Assembly (NCBI RefSeq): GCF_000010165.1 | Contig: NC_012491.1 | Coordinates: 1,296,001 to 1,360,000, forward strand | DNA from: Brevibacillus brevis NBRC 100599 | GTDB lineage: Bacteria; Bacillota; Bacilli; Brevibacillales; Brevibacillaceae | DNA: 64,000 nucleotides | Direction of reading: 5' to 3' | Shown: piece by piece, positions 23,612 through 33,162 of the stretch | How the letters are laid out: every line of letters begins with the position of its first letter | Numbering within the stretch: position 1 is the first letter of the stretch | Program-made: the position numbers and the translations under genes | The notes under the pieces: model-generated | The model's database searches: none | Seen by the model: the letters and a program-made list of their open reading frames with translations, nothing else | What the model was told of the DNA's origin: nothing

Positions 23612-25600
23612 TTATCGTTTAATCGGCAATGAATAGTAACCAAATGCTAAGTCAAGCAAGGCACTGGCTTCTTGACGCTTCAGTAAATCTTTTGAGCGGA
23701 AATTGAATGAGCCATCTGCGTTTACCTTCGTGTCAGGATCGACGATGCCTTGTGAAACAAGAGCAGTGATCGCATCTTTTGCCCATGCGTCGGCTGTGTC
23801 TTGCAGCGTCACTTTGCTGGTTGCCACTGGTTCAAGCTGCTTTAAATTTTGGATCATGGCAGCAGCGACTTGTCTTGTGATTGGTGCCGATGAGTTCAAA
23901 TTAGGGATGCCCGCGGCCAATTGCTGTCTATGCACGTCTTCCATCCCGGCCATTACGTAAGCGCCTGCTGCTTTGATCAGGGCGTCAGTAAATTCGCCTT
24001 GTGTCATGGTTCCTGTAGGATCAAATTTATTTCCTGATTTCGCTCCCATAATGGAAAGGGCGCTGAGGTTGTTGATATGGGTCTTATAGCTGCTAGTGTT
24101 AGGGACGTCTGAGTAGGTCTTTTCCATTTCCATTTTTTGTGATTCGGCAACAAGGTGAACGCCTTTTGCCGTTGTATAATAGAAGGATTTGATGTTACCG
24201 TTTTTGTCTTCCTTGAACGTGACTTTTTCGCCTACCTCATCTACAAATAGCAATGGGCGAATCATTCGCAGCTTTTGTTTTCCAGTTGCTGGATTTTCTA
24301 AAATGAGTGAGCCGTTCTCGTAAGCAATTGAAGTGCGTGTCCAATAGAAACGCGTATTTTGATACAGCCCGAAATATTTTTGCGCATCCGCTTCACTCAA
24401 GGTCATGTAAACAGGCTCAGCTTTTTTTTCTGTTTCTGGGAAATAATGATCCATGAATTCTTTGTAAATATCAGCGCTAACCATTGAATCATTGTTGTAG
24501 GACATGAAAAAGCCGGTTTTATATTCCGGGATCAATACCATCAGGGAAGAATGGCCTGGCATGTTTCCGCCCTTCAAAACAACGTGCTGACCATTTGTAT
24601 ACTCTGGAAAATAGTTTTCAAAGCCTACGGTTGTGATCGGGATGTCATCCGCGAAAACCTGGTGAGTATGCATCAAATCCAAGCTTTTCTGGCTGACGAT
24701 TTCCTTGCCGTCAAATTTTCCGTTTTGCAGCTGCATGATCATGTACTTTGCCATGTCTTCTGCGGTTGATATAATGCTTCCCTGCGGACCATCAGTTGGA
24801 GCGTGTCCTTCTAGCGGACGTAGCTCGCCATTATCATAGTAATTGGCAGCCATTCTCTTCATGAGCTCAGGCTTCAAACGTACACTGGTCGAGGTCATTC
24901 CGAGAGGCTTGAACACCTTTTCATCCATATACTGGGCAAAGGGGATTCCACTTGCTTTTTCCACGGCGTAGCCAGCGAGCAAGAATCCTGTATTATCATA
25001 CGTATAGGTCTCGCCAGGTGGTCGGATGATGACCGGCATGTGCTTTGGAAAGAATTCATCCATAGAGATGTCCTTACCGATGTATTGTGGACCGGTAAAG
25101 GTAGTGCCGTCAGGGAATGCGAAGCCGGGTGTGTAGGTGAGCAAGTCGTACATGGTGACTGGTTTTCCTGTCTGATTCGGAATTTTTAGCCCACCGAGAT
25201 ATTCCTCTATATTGCGATGCAGGTCAATTTTACCCGCATCGACTTGCTGCATGGCAGCCAAAGCAGTAAAGGTTTTCGTTACAGAGCCAATTTGGAACAC
25301 CGTGTCTTTATCAACAGGGATTTTCTTTTCCTTGTCAGCAAAGCCGTAGCCTTTGTTCACGATGACTTTGCCATCACGGACGACAACAAAGCTGGAACCA
25401 GCCACATTATATTCTTTCATTTTTTTTGCAAACAGTGGATCGGCAAACGCTTCTATTTCTTTGGCATCCACGGGTCCTTGGGCAGCAATGGAAGCAGTCT
25501 GCGTGGATTCAACAGCACCGAGCGACTGTGTGCATGCGGAAATCAAGGTTGTGGAGAGAAGAAAAACGACGAGACTCATTTTTTGTATCACTTTTTTCAT
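23612..25600 (-). CDS. Beta-lactamase-family serine hydrolase lipoprotein with SLH-like C-terminus
   Basis: ATG 25600 follows AAAGGAGAATCGCAC on the minus strand and gives 662 residues. There is a lipoprotein signal with LISAC (Cys23). The class C beta-lactamase/AmpH-like domain has SVTK (nucleophile Ser106, Lys109), YDN (201-203), and KGG before NMPGHSS in place of the classical KTG/HxG. The usual LLTHTSG segment reads LLTYTPGF. C-terminal repeats (about 500-662) resemble SLH domains: GNKFDPTGTMTQGEFTDALIKAA, APITRQVAAAMIQNL, LLKRQEASALLDLAFG. It is probably a D-aminopeptidase, esterase or peptidoglycan hydrolase on the outer wall. Lipid and SLH anchoring on one protein is unusual. Confidence 0.85.
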   Translation of the reverse strand: MKKVIQKMSLVVFLLSTTLISACTQSLGAVESTQTASIAAQGPVDAKEIEAFADPLFAKKMKEYNVAGSSFVVVRDGKVIVNKGYGFADKEKKIPVDKDTVFQIGSVTKTFTALAAMQQVDAGKIDLHRNIEEYLGGLKIPNQTGKPVTMYDLLTYTPGFAFPDGTTFTGPQYIGKDISMDEFFPKHMPVIIRPPGETYTYDNTGFLLAGYAVEKASGIPFAQYMDEKVFKPLGMTSTSVRLKPELMKRMAANYYDNGELRPLEGHAPTDGPQGSIISTAEDMAKYMIMQLQNGKFDGKEIVSQKSLDLMHTHQVFADDIPITTVGFENYFPEYTNGQHVVLKGGNMPGHSSLMVLIPEYKTGFFMSYNNDSMVSADIYKEFMDHYFPETEKKAEPVYMTLSEADAQKYFGLYQNTRFYWTRTSIAYENGSLILENPATGKQKLRMIRPLLFVDEVGEKVTFKEDKNGNIKSFYYTTAKGVHLVAESQKMEMEKTYSDVPNTSSYKTHINNLSALSIMGAKSGNKFDPTGTMTQGEFTDALIKAAGAYVMAGMEDVHRQQLAAGIPNLNSSAPITRQVAAAMIQNLKQLEPVATSKVTLQDTADAWAKDAITALVSQGIVDPDTKVNADGSFNFRSKDLLKRQEASALLDLAFGYYSLPIKR

Positions 25601-25745
25601 GTGCGATTCTCCTTTTTGTGTTGGCAACACGGTTTGACGCACCGACTCTGAGAGTGAGCGCTTGAGCACAGTATGGCAAAGCTCGCGTCATACTCGGTAG
25701 TTACTTCCTGTCATCACTTTCCGACTTGCAAAATTCTTTTGATGA

Positions 25746-25777
25746 AATGACATGACGTAGCCTGTCATATGACATTT
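25746..25777. promoter_or_regulatory. Possible operator with repeated ATGACA/TGTCAT
   Basis: ATGACATGAC and TGTCATATGACAT face each other across GTAGCC, with direct and inverted copies of ATGACA. It lies about 100 bases before the sensor-domain gene and 150 after the start of the divergent serine hydrolase gene. It could bind the LuxR-type regulator encoded downstream. Confidence 0.35.
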
Positions 25778-25870
25778 TGGCACTGGCTCATGTGACGCGC
25801 CGCGGATTACGGTAAGGGCAGACCGTCATCATCGTGTCGGAAAAGGTATAGATAGGAGAGATTAGCTTAG

Positions 25871-26458
25871 ATGAAAAGAGCGATCATGCGTAACGTTCAA
25901 AATGTTATCTTTTTGCTGTTTACATTTGTCTCGGGGGTATTTTATTTGTGTTTTTACATGGTCAGTATCGTGCTTGGCCTGGGCTTGTCATTTACCGTAG
26001 TGGGAATTCCATTGCTCACCAATGTGTTGCGTACAACCCAAATCTTTGTCCAGCATGAACGTATTCAGACGAAGATTTATACCGATATTTCGATAGAACC
26101 CTTGGAAACAAGACAAAGAGCAGAGGGAAATCAATGGAAGCAGGCAAAGGCGGAATTAATGGATGTGAGAAACTGGATATCGGTTTATTGGCTGATGCAA
26201 AAATTTTTCATAGGCTGTATCTGCCTGGTGGTCGGAGTGCTCATCTACATTGCACCCGTGTGTTTTGCGTTCGTACCGTTGTTCTATCCTTATTTGGAGT
26301 TAACTTTTTTCGGCTTCCCGGTGGATTCAGAGCTGATGGCATTGCAAATTATGGGTTTGGGATTCATACTCATGATCGGGTGCTCCAAGATTGGGAACGG
26401 ACTGGTACAATTAATTGGTGGGTACACCCGCTTGATGTTCAAAGCAATTAGGAGATGA
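25871..26458 (+). CDS. Membrane protein with 'putative sensor' domain
   Basis: ATG 25871 follows ATAGGAGAGATTAGCTTAG. The 195-residue protein has paired membrane helices at about 12-48 and 115-195, separated by a charged loop (HERIQTKIYTDISIEPLETR). SFTVVGIPLL in the first pair is characteristic of the sensor domain found next to DesK-type kinases in Gram-positive bacteria. It probably sits in the membrane as an input or accessory module for the kinase/regulator fusion that starts 4 bases after its stop. What it senses is unknown. Confidence 0.75.
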   Translation: MKRAIMRNVQNVIFLLFTFVSGVFYLCFYMVSIVLGLGLSFTVVGIPLLTNVLRTTQIFVQHERIQTKIYTDISIEPLETRQRAEGNQWKQAKAELMDVRNWISVYWLMQKFFIGCICLVVGVLIYIAPVCFAFVPLFYPYLELTFFGFPVDSELMALQIMGLGFILMIGCSKIGNGLVQLIGGYTRLMFKAIRR

Positions 26459-26462
26459 TGGT

Positions 26463-28271
26463 TTGTTAGATATCGTAAAACAGTGGGCATGGTATGACTG
26501 GGTGATGCTTTTTTTACGTCTGCTCAGTTGCTTTTCACTAACCGTTACGACTATACAATTGGGAGATTCTCTTACTCTGCCCTTATGGATTGTTATTTTG
26601 TGGGAAATCATGGTTTTTTCCGTTCCATGGATTTGTTTACTGCTGAACTATCGTTACTACCTGATTGCAGAAATGCTCTTGTTTGGCGGATTATCGATTT
26701 ATCTCACGTCTATGTTTCCGGAGGCGTACCTTACTTTTTTGATGCCTGCTTTTTTGATTGCCGCTAATAGTGCGGAGAAATCGTATCGCTGGGCGGCTCC
26801 CATTACGATTGTGATCCTTCCACTGCTGCTTGTGCTTTTTTCGCGGGAAATTGATGCTTTCGTGATTTTTCCGCAAGTCGGACTTGCTTATGTGATGGGG
26901 TTTGCCTTTCATTTGCTCATTGTCAATCATCGACAAAATGAAATTATTCGCAAGCAAAACAGTGTGCTGGAGCAATACCTCACCCAAATCGAGAGAGTAA
27001 CTCTGCTGGAGGAGCGGGATCGGCTTTCCAAGGACCTGCATGATACGATGGGGCATTCCTATGTCTCGATCATCATGGGGATGGAAACCTTACGTCAGGA
27101 TATAGCGTCGCAGGAAGGGGTGCAAAAGCTCGAATCCCTCTTGCAGCTTGCGCGAAAAGGCATGAAGGAAGTGAGAGGGTACTTGCATCAGATGGGGTCA
27201 CCGCAAGAGACGCTTCCCTTGGGTCATTCACTGAGGCAGCTTGCGGAGGAGTTTCAGACACATGCAAAAGTGAATGTGCGATTTCGTGCGATTGGAGAAG
27301 AGTATCCTGTAGGTAAGCAGGTGAAAATGACCTTGTTTCGCTGCTTGCAGGAATCATTGACGAATGCCGTACGTCACGGGCACGCTACGGACATCGTCGT
27401 TTCCTTGCATTTTGAGCAGCAACAGACGAGGCTGGAAGTACAGGATAACGGTCACGGGGTAGAAAATTGGGAGGATGGCTTCGGGATCACGACGATGAAA
27501 GAGAGGGCGGCTCATTTGCAAGGAAGAGTATCCGTTTTCTCAGAGCGAGGAGAAGGAACGCTCGTTACTTGTTTGGTGCCGAGGATGGTCGAGAGCGCCG
27601 ATGAAATCATTCGTTTGGTTATCGTAGATGATCACTCGTTTATTCGGGAAAGCTTGCGCTCGATACTCGAGGGACAGCGGGACCTGCGGGTAGTCGGGTT
27701 AGCCGAGGATGGGGCGCAGGCTGTGGAGCTGTGCGAGGAGCTGGAACCAGACCTGGTGCTGATGGACTTGGAGATGCCGAATATGGACGGGATTACTGCG
27801 ACAAAACGAATAAAGGAAAAATGGCCCGGTATTCGTATTCTTGTCCTGTCTACGTTTCAGGATACGGAAAAAGCCAAGGAAATCATGCGTAGTGGTGCAG
27901 ACGGCTATCTCTTAAAATCGATTGAATCACGCGAGCTAGCGGAAACAATTCGCCTCGTCCATCGCGGTGGTACGATGATTGCACAGGACCTATTTCATAA
28001 AATGCTGGATGGACAGCCAGTAAACGGACAGGAAGATTTGCTGGTTGCGCCGAAACAAAGCGAAAAAGACGAGAATGCTTATGGTTTAACGAAGCGGGAG
28101 CAGGAGATTTTGCAGATGCTCGCCCAAGGCATGCGTTATAAAACAATCGCTTCCAAGCTGTATTTGTCAGACGGGACCGTGCGTAACTATGCGTCTGCTC
28201 TGTATGACAAGCTCGGCGTGCGGAATCGGGATGACGCGGTACAAAAAGGGAAAATGGAAGGACTTGTGTGA
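26463..28271 (+). CDS. Histidine kinase fused to LuxR-type response regulator in one polypeptide
   Basis: TTG 26463 follows AGGAGATGATGGT, which overlaps the upstream stop. Residues 1-150 hold about six membrane helices. The HisKA_3 domain has RDRLSKDLHDTMGHS (His about 190), and the ATPase domain has CLQESLTNAVRHG, DNGHGV and GFGITTMKERA and ends near 372. After about 10 residues a full receiver domain starts (IRLVIVDDHSFIRESL), with Asp in LVLMDLEMP (about 434), and then a LuxR/NarL helix-turn-helix (EILQMLAQGMRYKTIASKL). In relatives the two halves are normally separate genes. As fused, the DNA-binding part would be tethered to the membrane unless cleaved. A lost stop codon is a simple origin; a sequencing error cannot be excluded. 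Confidence 0.88.
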   Translation: MLDIVKQWAWYDWVMLFLRLLSCFSLTVTTIQLGDSLTLPLWIVILWEIMVFSVPWICLLLNYRYYLIAEMLLFGGLSIYLTSMFPEAYLTFLMPAFLIAANSAEKSYRWAAPITIVILPLLLVLFSREIDAFVIFPQVGLAYVMGFAFHLLIVNHRQNEIIRKQNSVLEQYLTQIERVTLLEERDRLSKDLHDTMGHSYVSIIMGMETLRQDIASQEGVQKLESLLQLARKGMKEVRGYLHQMGSPQETLPLGHSLRQLAEEFQTHAKVNVRFRAIGEEYPVGKQVKMTLFRCLQESLTNAVRHGHATDIVVSLHFEQQQTRLEVQDNGHGVENWEDGFGITTMKERAAHLQGRVSVFSERGEGTLVTCLVPRMVESADEIIRLVIVDDHSFIRESLRSILEGQRDLRVVGLAEDGAQAVELCEELEPDLVLMDLEMPNMDGITATKRIKEKWPGIRILVLSTFQDTEKAKEIMRSGADGYLLKSIESRELAETIRLVHRGGTMIAQDLFHKMLDGQPVNGQEDLLVAPKQSEKDENAYGLTKREQEILQMLAQGMRYKTIASKLYLSDGTVRNYASALYDKLGVRNRDDAVQKGKMEGLV

Positions 28272-28278
28272 TATGTGT

Positions 28279-28307
28279 AGCCAGGGAGGTAGGTCCTGGC
28301 TTTTTTG
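28279..28307 (+). terminator. Terminator after the kinase/regulator fusion
   Basis: AGCCAGG pairs with CCTGGCT across GAGGTAGGT, followed by TTTTTTG. Confidence 0.8.
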
Positions 28308-28469
28308 CTTTTTCCTGTCCTAATAGATGGAGGGCCAATGCATTCTGCTAAAAATAGTAGGTTTATTGTAAATATTTCTTGTTCTGTTACTATGAAGTTT
28401 AGTGCAAAATATGGTAATTGGGAGACAGAGCAAAGAGATTATCGGGGAGATATTTGGTGGAGGACAACT

Positions 28470-31193
28470 ATGAAACGATGGATGGCAGCATTGTTAAGCC
28501 TTGTGTTAATCCTGACGGCCCAATTTAATACGGTTCAAGCCAATGGGAATGACACAAGAGTTGATTACGAACAGCAATATACACGTATCGGGGAGGATTA
28601 CCACATCCTTAACGATAATGTGCTACTGTCGAAAAAAGATGGAACCGTATGGACTTGGTACATCTATGGACATCCTCTTAGTTCTTCAGATCCATTCTAT
28701 AAAGCCAAGAAGATGCAAATTCCGGGCTTGCAGAATGTGAAGGAGATGACAGTCAAAAGGAAGTCGGCCCGGGGAAACTATATTGTTAACTACGCGGCCC
28801 TAAAACAAGACGGAACGGTGTGGTATTGGGACGCCGACCCCGTCACCACTCTTGAAACGAGTACGGCTAGTGCTCCGAAGCAAATCAAAGATTTAAAAAA
28901 TGTAACGTCACTAGTCGCGTATTATAACAATGCCTATAAGGTATTGTTCGTATTAAAATCAGACGGTTCCGTGTGGAGTTTGGGAAGTGAGATAGGTACC
29001 ATGAAGGGTGTCTCACCCGTTCTAGTTCGAACAAAGCTGCTAGATGATGTCGTATCCATAAAAATGGCTAACGGCATCGTATTCGCTTCGAAAAAGGACG
29101 GTACGGTTTGGAGATGGAAGGCAAATTCGTATCTGCCGAATAACCGCTCGAAAAACACAAGTCCAGAGCAGATGAACGGGTTTGCTGATATCGTCAAGAT
29201 AGAGCCGGGCATTTCTACCAGCTATGCCTATATGAAAGATGGCACAGTCTTGTCTTGGTCAACTGCTGACACGAAGAAATATCCCTTGTATTTACATGCA
29301 GCAAAAGACGCACGAACGATCGTGCAATTTGACTCCATGAGAGATCGGAATATCGATAAAACGTATGCCTTCCGAGAAGACGATCAGCTTTGGTCAGTGG
29401 ACAACAACGATAAAGTTTTCCCAGAGTTTACGGACATCGCTTCTATATACCAAAATGACTATTCCCCACAAGTTAGGTATTACTATGTATTAAAAAAGGA
29501 TCAGGCTTTGTGGGCTTGGGCAGATTCGATTGCCTTGCCGAAGCTAGTTGTTTTCATGGATGAAATAGTAGCGCGTAATCGTTCAGAGAAAGCAGACAAA
29601 CCAGCAGCAGAACGCCCTGGGACAGCAGACAAACCAACGGGCAATCGCTCTGGAACAACTGCCCAGGCTGTGATACGAACTACGCAGGAAATGAGTCTCT
29701 ATCCGTATGTCACGGTGCTGCAACCTGGCGACAAACAGTTCATTGCGGTAAATAATTTGCTTCCCGGGACAAAAATGACGTACACCATTGACGATCCGAG
29801 CATAGGAACCTTAGCGAATGTGAATGGTACACAGGTCGTAAAAGCGAACAAACCCGGGCAGACCATTGTGAGGGCAACTGCAAGCAGAGTTGGTTCTCCG
29901 GACGTGACTGCTTACTTTTTGTTGTACGTCGTCGACAGTAATAGGCTGTCCGAGACGTATTACACTGCCGTCCAGTCGGTTCCTGTCGCTGACAGACAGC
30001 GTCCGTTTATTGTGGAGGGACTGACCCAAGCAGGAGAGCTAGTGATTACAGCCGCAAGTAGCGAAAAGCCGGAGCTTGTTGACGGCCAACTCGTCATCAC
30101 GCCTGAGTTGATTGACCGCGTAGCTGACAATGCGCGAAAGGCTAAGATTGCCGTGGAGCAGACGCTATCGGATAACAACATTGCCCTTGCTAGAGAGTTA
30201 GTCGTAAATGGGGAAATAGTAGCGTCTCTGCCTGAACAAAAAGGTTTTACAGTCAAACTGTATAAGGATAGCTTCACGAATCGTAAGGATGTCGACTATC
30301 TTACCGTTCATACGGGGGATGCGAAACTGACGTTTGACCTTGCGACCGTAAATCGCCTGTTCCATTCGCTCCCGGTTATCGTTATTCGCTTGGTCGAAAA
30401 CAATAACGGCGGATATCGCGTACAATTTTTAGATGAGCAAGGGCAGGAGCTTTCGAACGTATCAAGCAACATCAGGCTCATTCTGCCTGCAAATCAGGCA
30501 GACGCGACATATACGAGCGTATTCTATACGAATGGGAAAGTAACGCAGCCTATCGGAGGAAAGTTCAATCCGTACAATAACGGCATGGAAGCTGAAATAA
30601 ACCGTTCCGGAACCTATTTCGTGGACGATAACACAAAATCGTTCCCTGATCTTGACAATAAGGATCCTGAGTTACAGCAAGCCGTACAGTTTCTGGGATC
30701 GAAAGGAATCGTAACTGGGAAAGAAGATGGCAACTTTGAGCCCGATTCACCGCTTACCCGTGCAGAGTTCACAGCTATGCTTGTAAGAGCTTTTTACGCT
30801 TTGGACGAAACGGCGACGGAGAGCTTTTCAGACGTGAATCCGCCGCAATGGCATGTTCCATTTATCGCTTCATCCGAAAAAAAGGATATCGTCAAAGGTT
30901 ATCCCGACGGCACATTTAGGCCGGATCATACCATATCCCGGGAAGAAATGGCTGCGATTGGTGCAAGATCATTACATGAAAAGAAAAATTATTACTACCC
31001 TTCGAATACGGAGGACTACTTGAGTCAATTCACAGACCAACACACGATTTCCGATTGGGCGAGACCAACGATGGCTTTGGCTGTGAAGCAGCGCTTGATC
31101 GATGTCCCTGCTGATAAACAGATTAGGGCCGGCGAGGCTGTTACTCGCGGGGAAGCTGCCCGAATGCTGTATCGACTATATTTACAGCTTTGA
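28470..31193 (+). CDS. Secreted SLH-domain surface protein with RCC1-like repeats
   Basis: ATG 28470 follows GGTGGAGGACAACT and starts a signal peptide (MKRWMAALLSLVLILTAQF...VQA); the 55 in-frame codons before it lack a ribosome site. The mature 907-residue protein begins with five or more KKDGTVWTW/KQDGTVWYW/KSDGSVWSL units like RCC1 propeller blades (about 50-330). A Pro/Ala/Thr linker (near 375-395) follows, then a Big-like domain (MTYTIDDPSIGTLANVNGT) and further beta-rich sequence. Three SLH domains end the protein (about 735-907: DGNFEPDSPLTRAEFTAML, DGTFRPDHTISREEMAAIG, AGEAVTRGEAARMLYRL). SLH domains bind pyruvylated secondary wall polymer. It is probably an S-layer-associated protein of unknown ligand. 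Confidence 0.88.
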   Translation: MKRWMAALLSLVLILTAQFNTVQANGNDTRVDYEQQYTRIGEDYHILNDNVLLSKKDGTVWTWYIYGHPLSSSDPFYKAKKMQIPGLQNVKEMTVKRKSARGNYIVNYAALKQDGTVWYWDADPVTTLETSTASAPKQIKDLKNVTSLVAYYNNAYKVLFVLKSDGSVWSLGSEIGTMKGVSPVLVRTKLLDDVVSIKMANGIVFASKKDGTVWRWKANSYLPNNRSKNTSPEQMNGFADIVKIEPGISTSYAYMKDGTVLSWSTADTKKYPLYLHAAKDARTIVQFDSMRDRNIDKTYAFREDDQLWSVDNNDKVFPEFTDIASIYQNDYSPQVRYYYVLKKDQALWAWADSIALPKLVVFMDEIVARNRSEKADKPAAERPGTADKPTGNRSGTTAQAVIRTTQEMSLYPYVTVLQPGDKQFIAVNNLLPGTKMTYTIDDPSIGTLANVNGTQVVKANKPGQTIVRATASRVGSPDVTAYFLLYVVDSNRLSETYYTAVQSVPVADRQRPFIVEGLTQAGELVITAASSEKPELVDGQLVITPELIDRVADNARKAKIAVEQTLSDNNIALARELVVNGEIVASLPEQKGFTVKLYKDSFTNRKDVDYLTVHTGDAKLTFDLATVNRLFHSLPVIVIRLVENNNGGYRVQFLDEQGQELSNVSSNIRLILPANQADATYTSVFYTNGKVTQPIGGKFNPYNNGMEAEINRSGTYFVDDNTKSFPDLDNKDPELQQAVQFLGSKGIVTGKEDGNFEPDSPLTRAEFTAMLVRAFYALDETATESFSDVNPPQWHVPFIASSEKKDIVKGYPDGTFRPDHTISREEMAAIGARSLHEKKNYYYPSNTEDYLSQFTDQHTISDWARPTMALAVKQRLIDVPADKQIRAGEAVTRGEAARMLYRLYLQL

Positions 31194-31210
31194 TACTGTT
31201 AATAAAATGC

Positions 31211-31257
31211 GAAAGGCTTATTCCAACTTGAATGATGAGGGAGAATGAGCCTTTTTG
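31211..31257 (+). terminator. Terminator of the GCTYATTCC family, copy D
   Basis: AGGCTTATTCC pairs with GAGAATGAGCCT, followed by TTTTTG. The same hairpin family ends several toxin cassettes 15-20 kb upstream. Confidence 0.8.
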
Positions 31258-31258
31258 C

Positions 31259-31402
31259 ATGAGAATAGGTTCGGTATTTCACAAATCTAAAGAGTATCTT
31301 TTAAAAGAATTGGATCGTTTGAAAATGCAGCAACTAAAGGAAAAACTGTCGCTGGAACAATTCGATGATCTTATTTTCAAGCCAATCTCCCAAGAAATTT
31401 GA
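31259..31402 (+). pseudogene. Possible 47-codon remnant
   Basis: An open frame starts at ATG 31259 right behind the terminator and reads FHKSKEYLLKELDRLKMQQL, then LEQFDDLIFKPISQEI. The composition looks protein-like, but there is no ribosome site and the stop overlaps the -35 box of the next promoter. I take it as the tail of a lost gene. Confidence 0.35.
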
Positions 31403-31428
31403 CAGGTATTTTCAAAAAGTTGTATAGT
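31399..31428 (+). promoter_or_regulatory. Sigma-A promoter
   Basis: TTGACA (31399-31404) and TATAGT (31423-31428) are separated by 18 bases, about 70 bases before the ATG of the next gene. Confidence 0.75.
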
Positions 31429-31498
31429 AAACTACCAAATGTACCCAAAAGATACATTACAATTCTCCTATCAAAACTCCACGAGGAGGAACGACACG

Positions 31499-32122
31499 AT
31501 GGAAATGTCTATCACAAGAGGTCTGTCAGAATTAAAATTACTCGATAAAAGAATCCAAAAAGGAATCAATGAAACGACTTTCATATCTTCGGCTATTGGA
31601 CCGAAGCCAGTATCTGGCTATACTTCAACAGAGCTGTATGTGGAAACAACAGAGCGAAACTACCAATCCACCATTGATCTAATAAAAAGAAGACAAAAAA
31701 TTAAGTCGCTAATCGTCGAATCCAACGCGAAGACAATGGTAACGATCAGCGGCAAGAGAATGACAGTAGCCGAAGCAATCGAGCGAAAAACCTCCATTCA
31801 ATATGAGAAATCACTGCTGGAGAAAATGAGAAGAGATTACAACCACGCTGTCACGCAGGTTGAAGAGAAAAATGAAGAAGTACAGCTGCGATTAGAAAAG
31901 CTGCTCGAAGCGAACTTTGGCAAAGACTCCAAGGTGAAGGATACAGAAATGGAGGCGATCTCCAAACCGTTTAAAGAGCAAAATGAAGCGAAGCTCGTAG
32001 ATCCATTGAAATTGAAAGAGAAAATGGATACGCTTAGTAAAGAAATTGACGAGTTTGAGTGTGAAGTCGATTTTATTTTAAGCGAATCCAATACGATTAC
32101 CAAAATCCATCTTGTGGATTAA
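31499..32122 (+). CDS. Coiled-coil protein of unknown function
   Basis: ATG 31499 follows GAGGAGGAACGACACG. The 207-residue, highly charged and mostly helical protein begins MEMSITRGLSELKLLDKRI, with TISGKRMTVAEAIERK in the middle and two coiled-coil-like stretches (about 100-150 and 170-195). It resembles small cytoplasmic proteins found in prophages and mobile regions, but I cannot name a family. It has its own sigma-A promoter. A possible structured RNA follows. Confidence 0.7.
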   Translation: MEMSITRGLSELKLLDKRIQKGINETTFISSAIGPKPVSGYTSTELYVETTERNYQSTIDLIKRRQKIKSLIVESNAKTMVTISGKRMTVAEAIERKTSIQYEKSLLEKMRRDYNHAVTQVEEKNEEVQLRLEKLLEANFGKDSKVKDTEMEAISKPFKEQNEAKLVDPLKLKEKMDTLSKEIDEFECEVDFILSESNTITKIHLVD

Positions 32123-32400
32123 CAGTGTAATTTGCTAATCATTTGAATAGCTGATAAACGAGAGTCCCTTGCCTAGTGGGTTAACTAGGCCATCCTATAA
32201 TTATTTGGCGAATATGAGGATGAAAGCTCAAAGATGAGAGCTCAGCTTTCAAAACTTACGTATCAAAGCTCTTTAGGCTCAAAGCTTAGGACTTACGCTT
32301 TAAGACTCGATGAAATCTTGGGGCATTGGTCCATAAAAGTACACTCTCTGGACTTTTCAGCAACCACCAAGCTAAATGGTTAGCAACTAGCACTCATACA
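32123..32400 (+). other. Gene-free 280-base stretch with repeated motifs, possible RNA
   Basis: No reading frame of note. The DNA has local inverted repeats (GCCTAGTGGGTTAACTAGGC near 32171-32190; GAGAGCTC/GAGCTC-like near 32237-32250) and several AAAGCTC/AAGCTTA/AGCTTTC variants between 32225 and 32315. A strong terminator follows immediately. It could be a 3' untranslated region or a small regulatory RNA upstream of the nucleotidyltransferase pair. Confidence 0.35.
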
Positions 32401-32447
32401 AAGTAGAGATATGTTGAGAAATGATTTTCAACGTACCTCTACTTTTT
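32401..32447 (+). terminator. Strong terminator
   Basis: AGTAGAG plus GTTGA on the left pair with TCAAC plus CTCTACT on the right, followed by TTTTTT. Confidence 0.8.
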
Positions 32448-32557
32448 TATTTAAACGAAACGGTGAAGAAATAGAAAAGTTATGTCGATACAGGAAGAAA
32501 AGGAAATGAATTGAATTGAATTGAATGTGCCATACAAGAAAGTCAGGGAGTGAAGCA

Positions 32558-33142
32558 ATGGAATTTGAGTTTCATGTTACCTTCAACGATCTCCAACTTG
32601 TTGAAAAGGAAGCTTTTATCGATCTTTGCCAATCGCAACAAGTGAAACCGGTCATGATCGTTTTGGATCAGGGAAATTACATCAATCAACCGATGATAAC
32701 AGGAGTAATCAAGCGAGCAGATTTTCAGGAAGCGAATAAAGAGATGGAAAAGATTGCAGCTACGTTTCATAACAACGGTTTTACCATCGTCCGAAAAAAA
32801 GTAGAGATTTCACCAAAAGAAGAAACGTACTTTTACCAGCCCATCCTAAAAAACTCGAAGCCTTACTTCGAATGGCATGGCAAAGTACAGGTCGATGATG
32901 TCGCGGCGTTACGAAATTTATGTGAGGGTCATGGCGGACATATTTCGAGAAACTCTTTGAATGCGAATGGAAAAGTGAGATTTATCACCGTCCGAGAATA
33001 TGAAAGCCCGAAACAGTTTTACGATCGAGTAGAAAAGATTCATACCATTTTGCAAGCAAATCAGATCGGGCTAATCAAAGAACAATACGAACTATGCATT
33101 TATGACAGCCGGGAAGAACTGGACAGCGGCTGGATTTCCTAA
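32558..33142 (+). CDS. Conserved partner protein of a nucleotidyltransferase
   Basis: ATG 32558 follows AGGGAGTGAAGCA. The 194 residues contain MEFEFHVTFNDLQL, KPVMIVLDQGNYINQPMITG, GFTIVRKKVEI, KPYFEWHGKVQV, HISRNSLNANGKVRFITVREY and a C-terminal DSREELDSGWI. The same set of motifs occurs, as I recall, in an unnamed family found beside nucleotidyltransferase genes in actinobacteria and myxobacteria. No catalytic site is evident. Its stop codon touches the next gene, so the two are one operon and probably one system, possibly toxin and partner. Confidence 0.7.
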   Translation: MEFEFHVTFNDLQLVEKEAFIDLCQSQQVKPVMIVLDQGNYINQPMITGVIKRADFQEANKEMEKIAATFHNNGFTIVRKKVEISPKEETYFYQPILKNSKPYFEWHGKVQVDDVAALRNLCEGHGGHISRNSLNANGKVRFITVREYESPKQFYDRVEKIHTILQANQIGLIKEQYELCIYDSREELDSGWIS

Positions 33143-33162
33143 TGAGTAGAGGGAGGATCATG

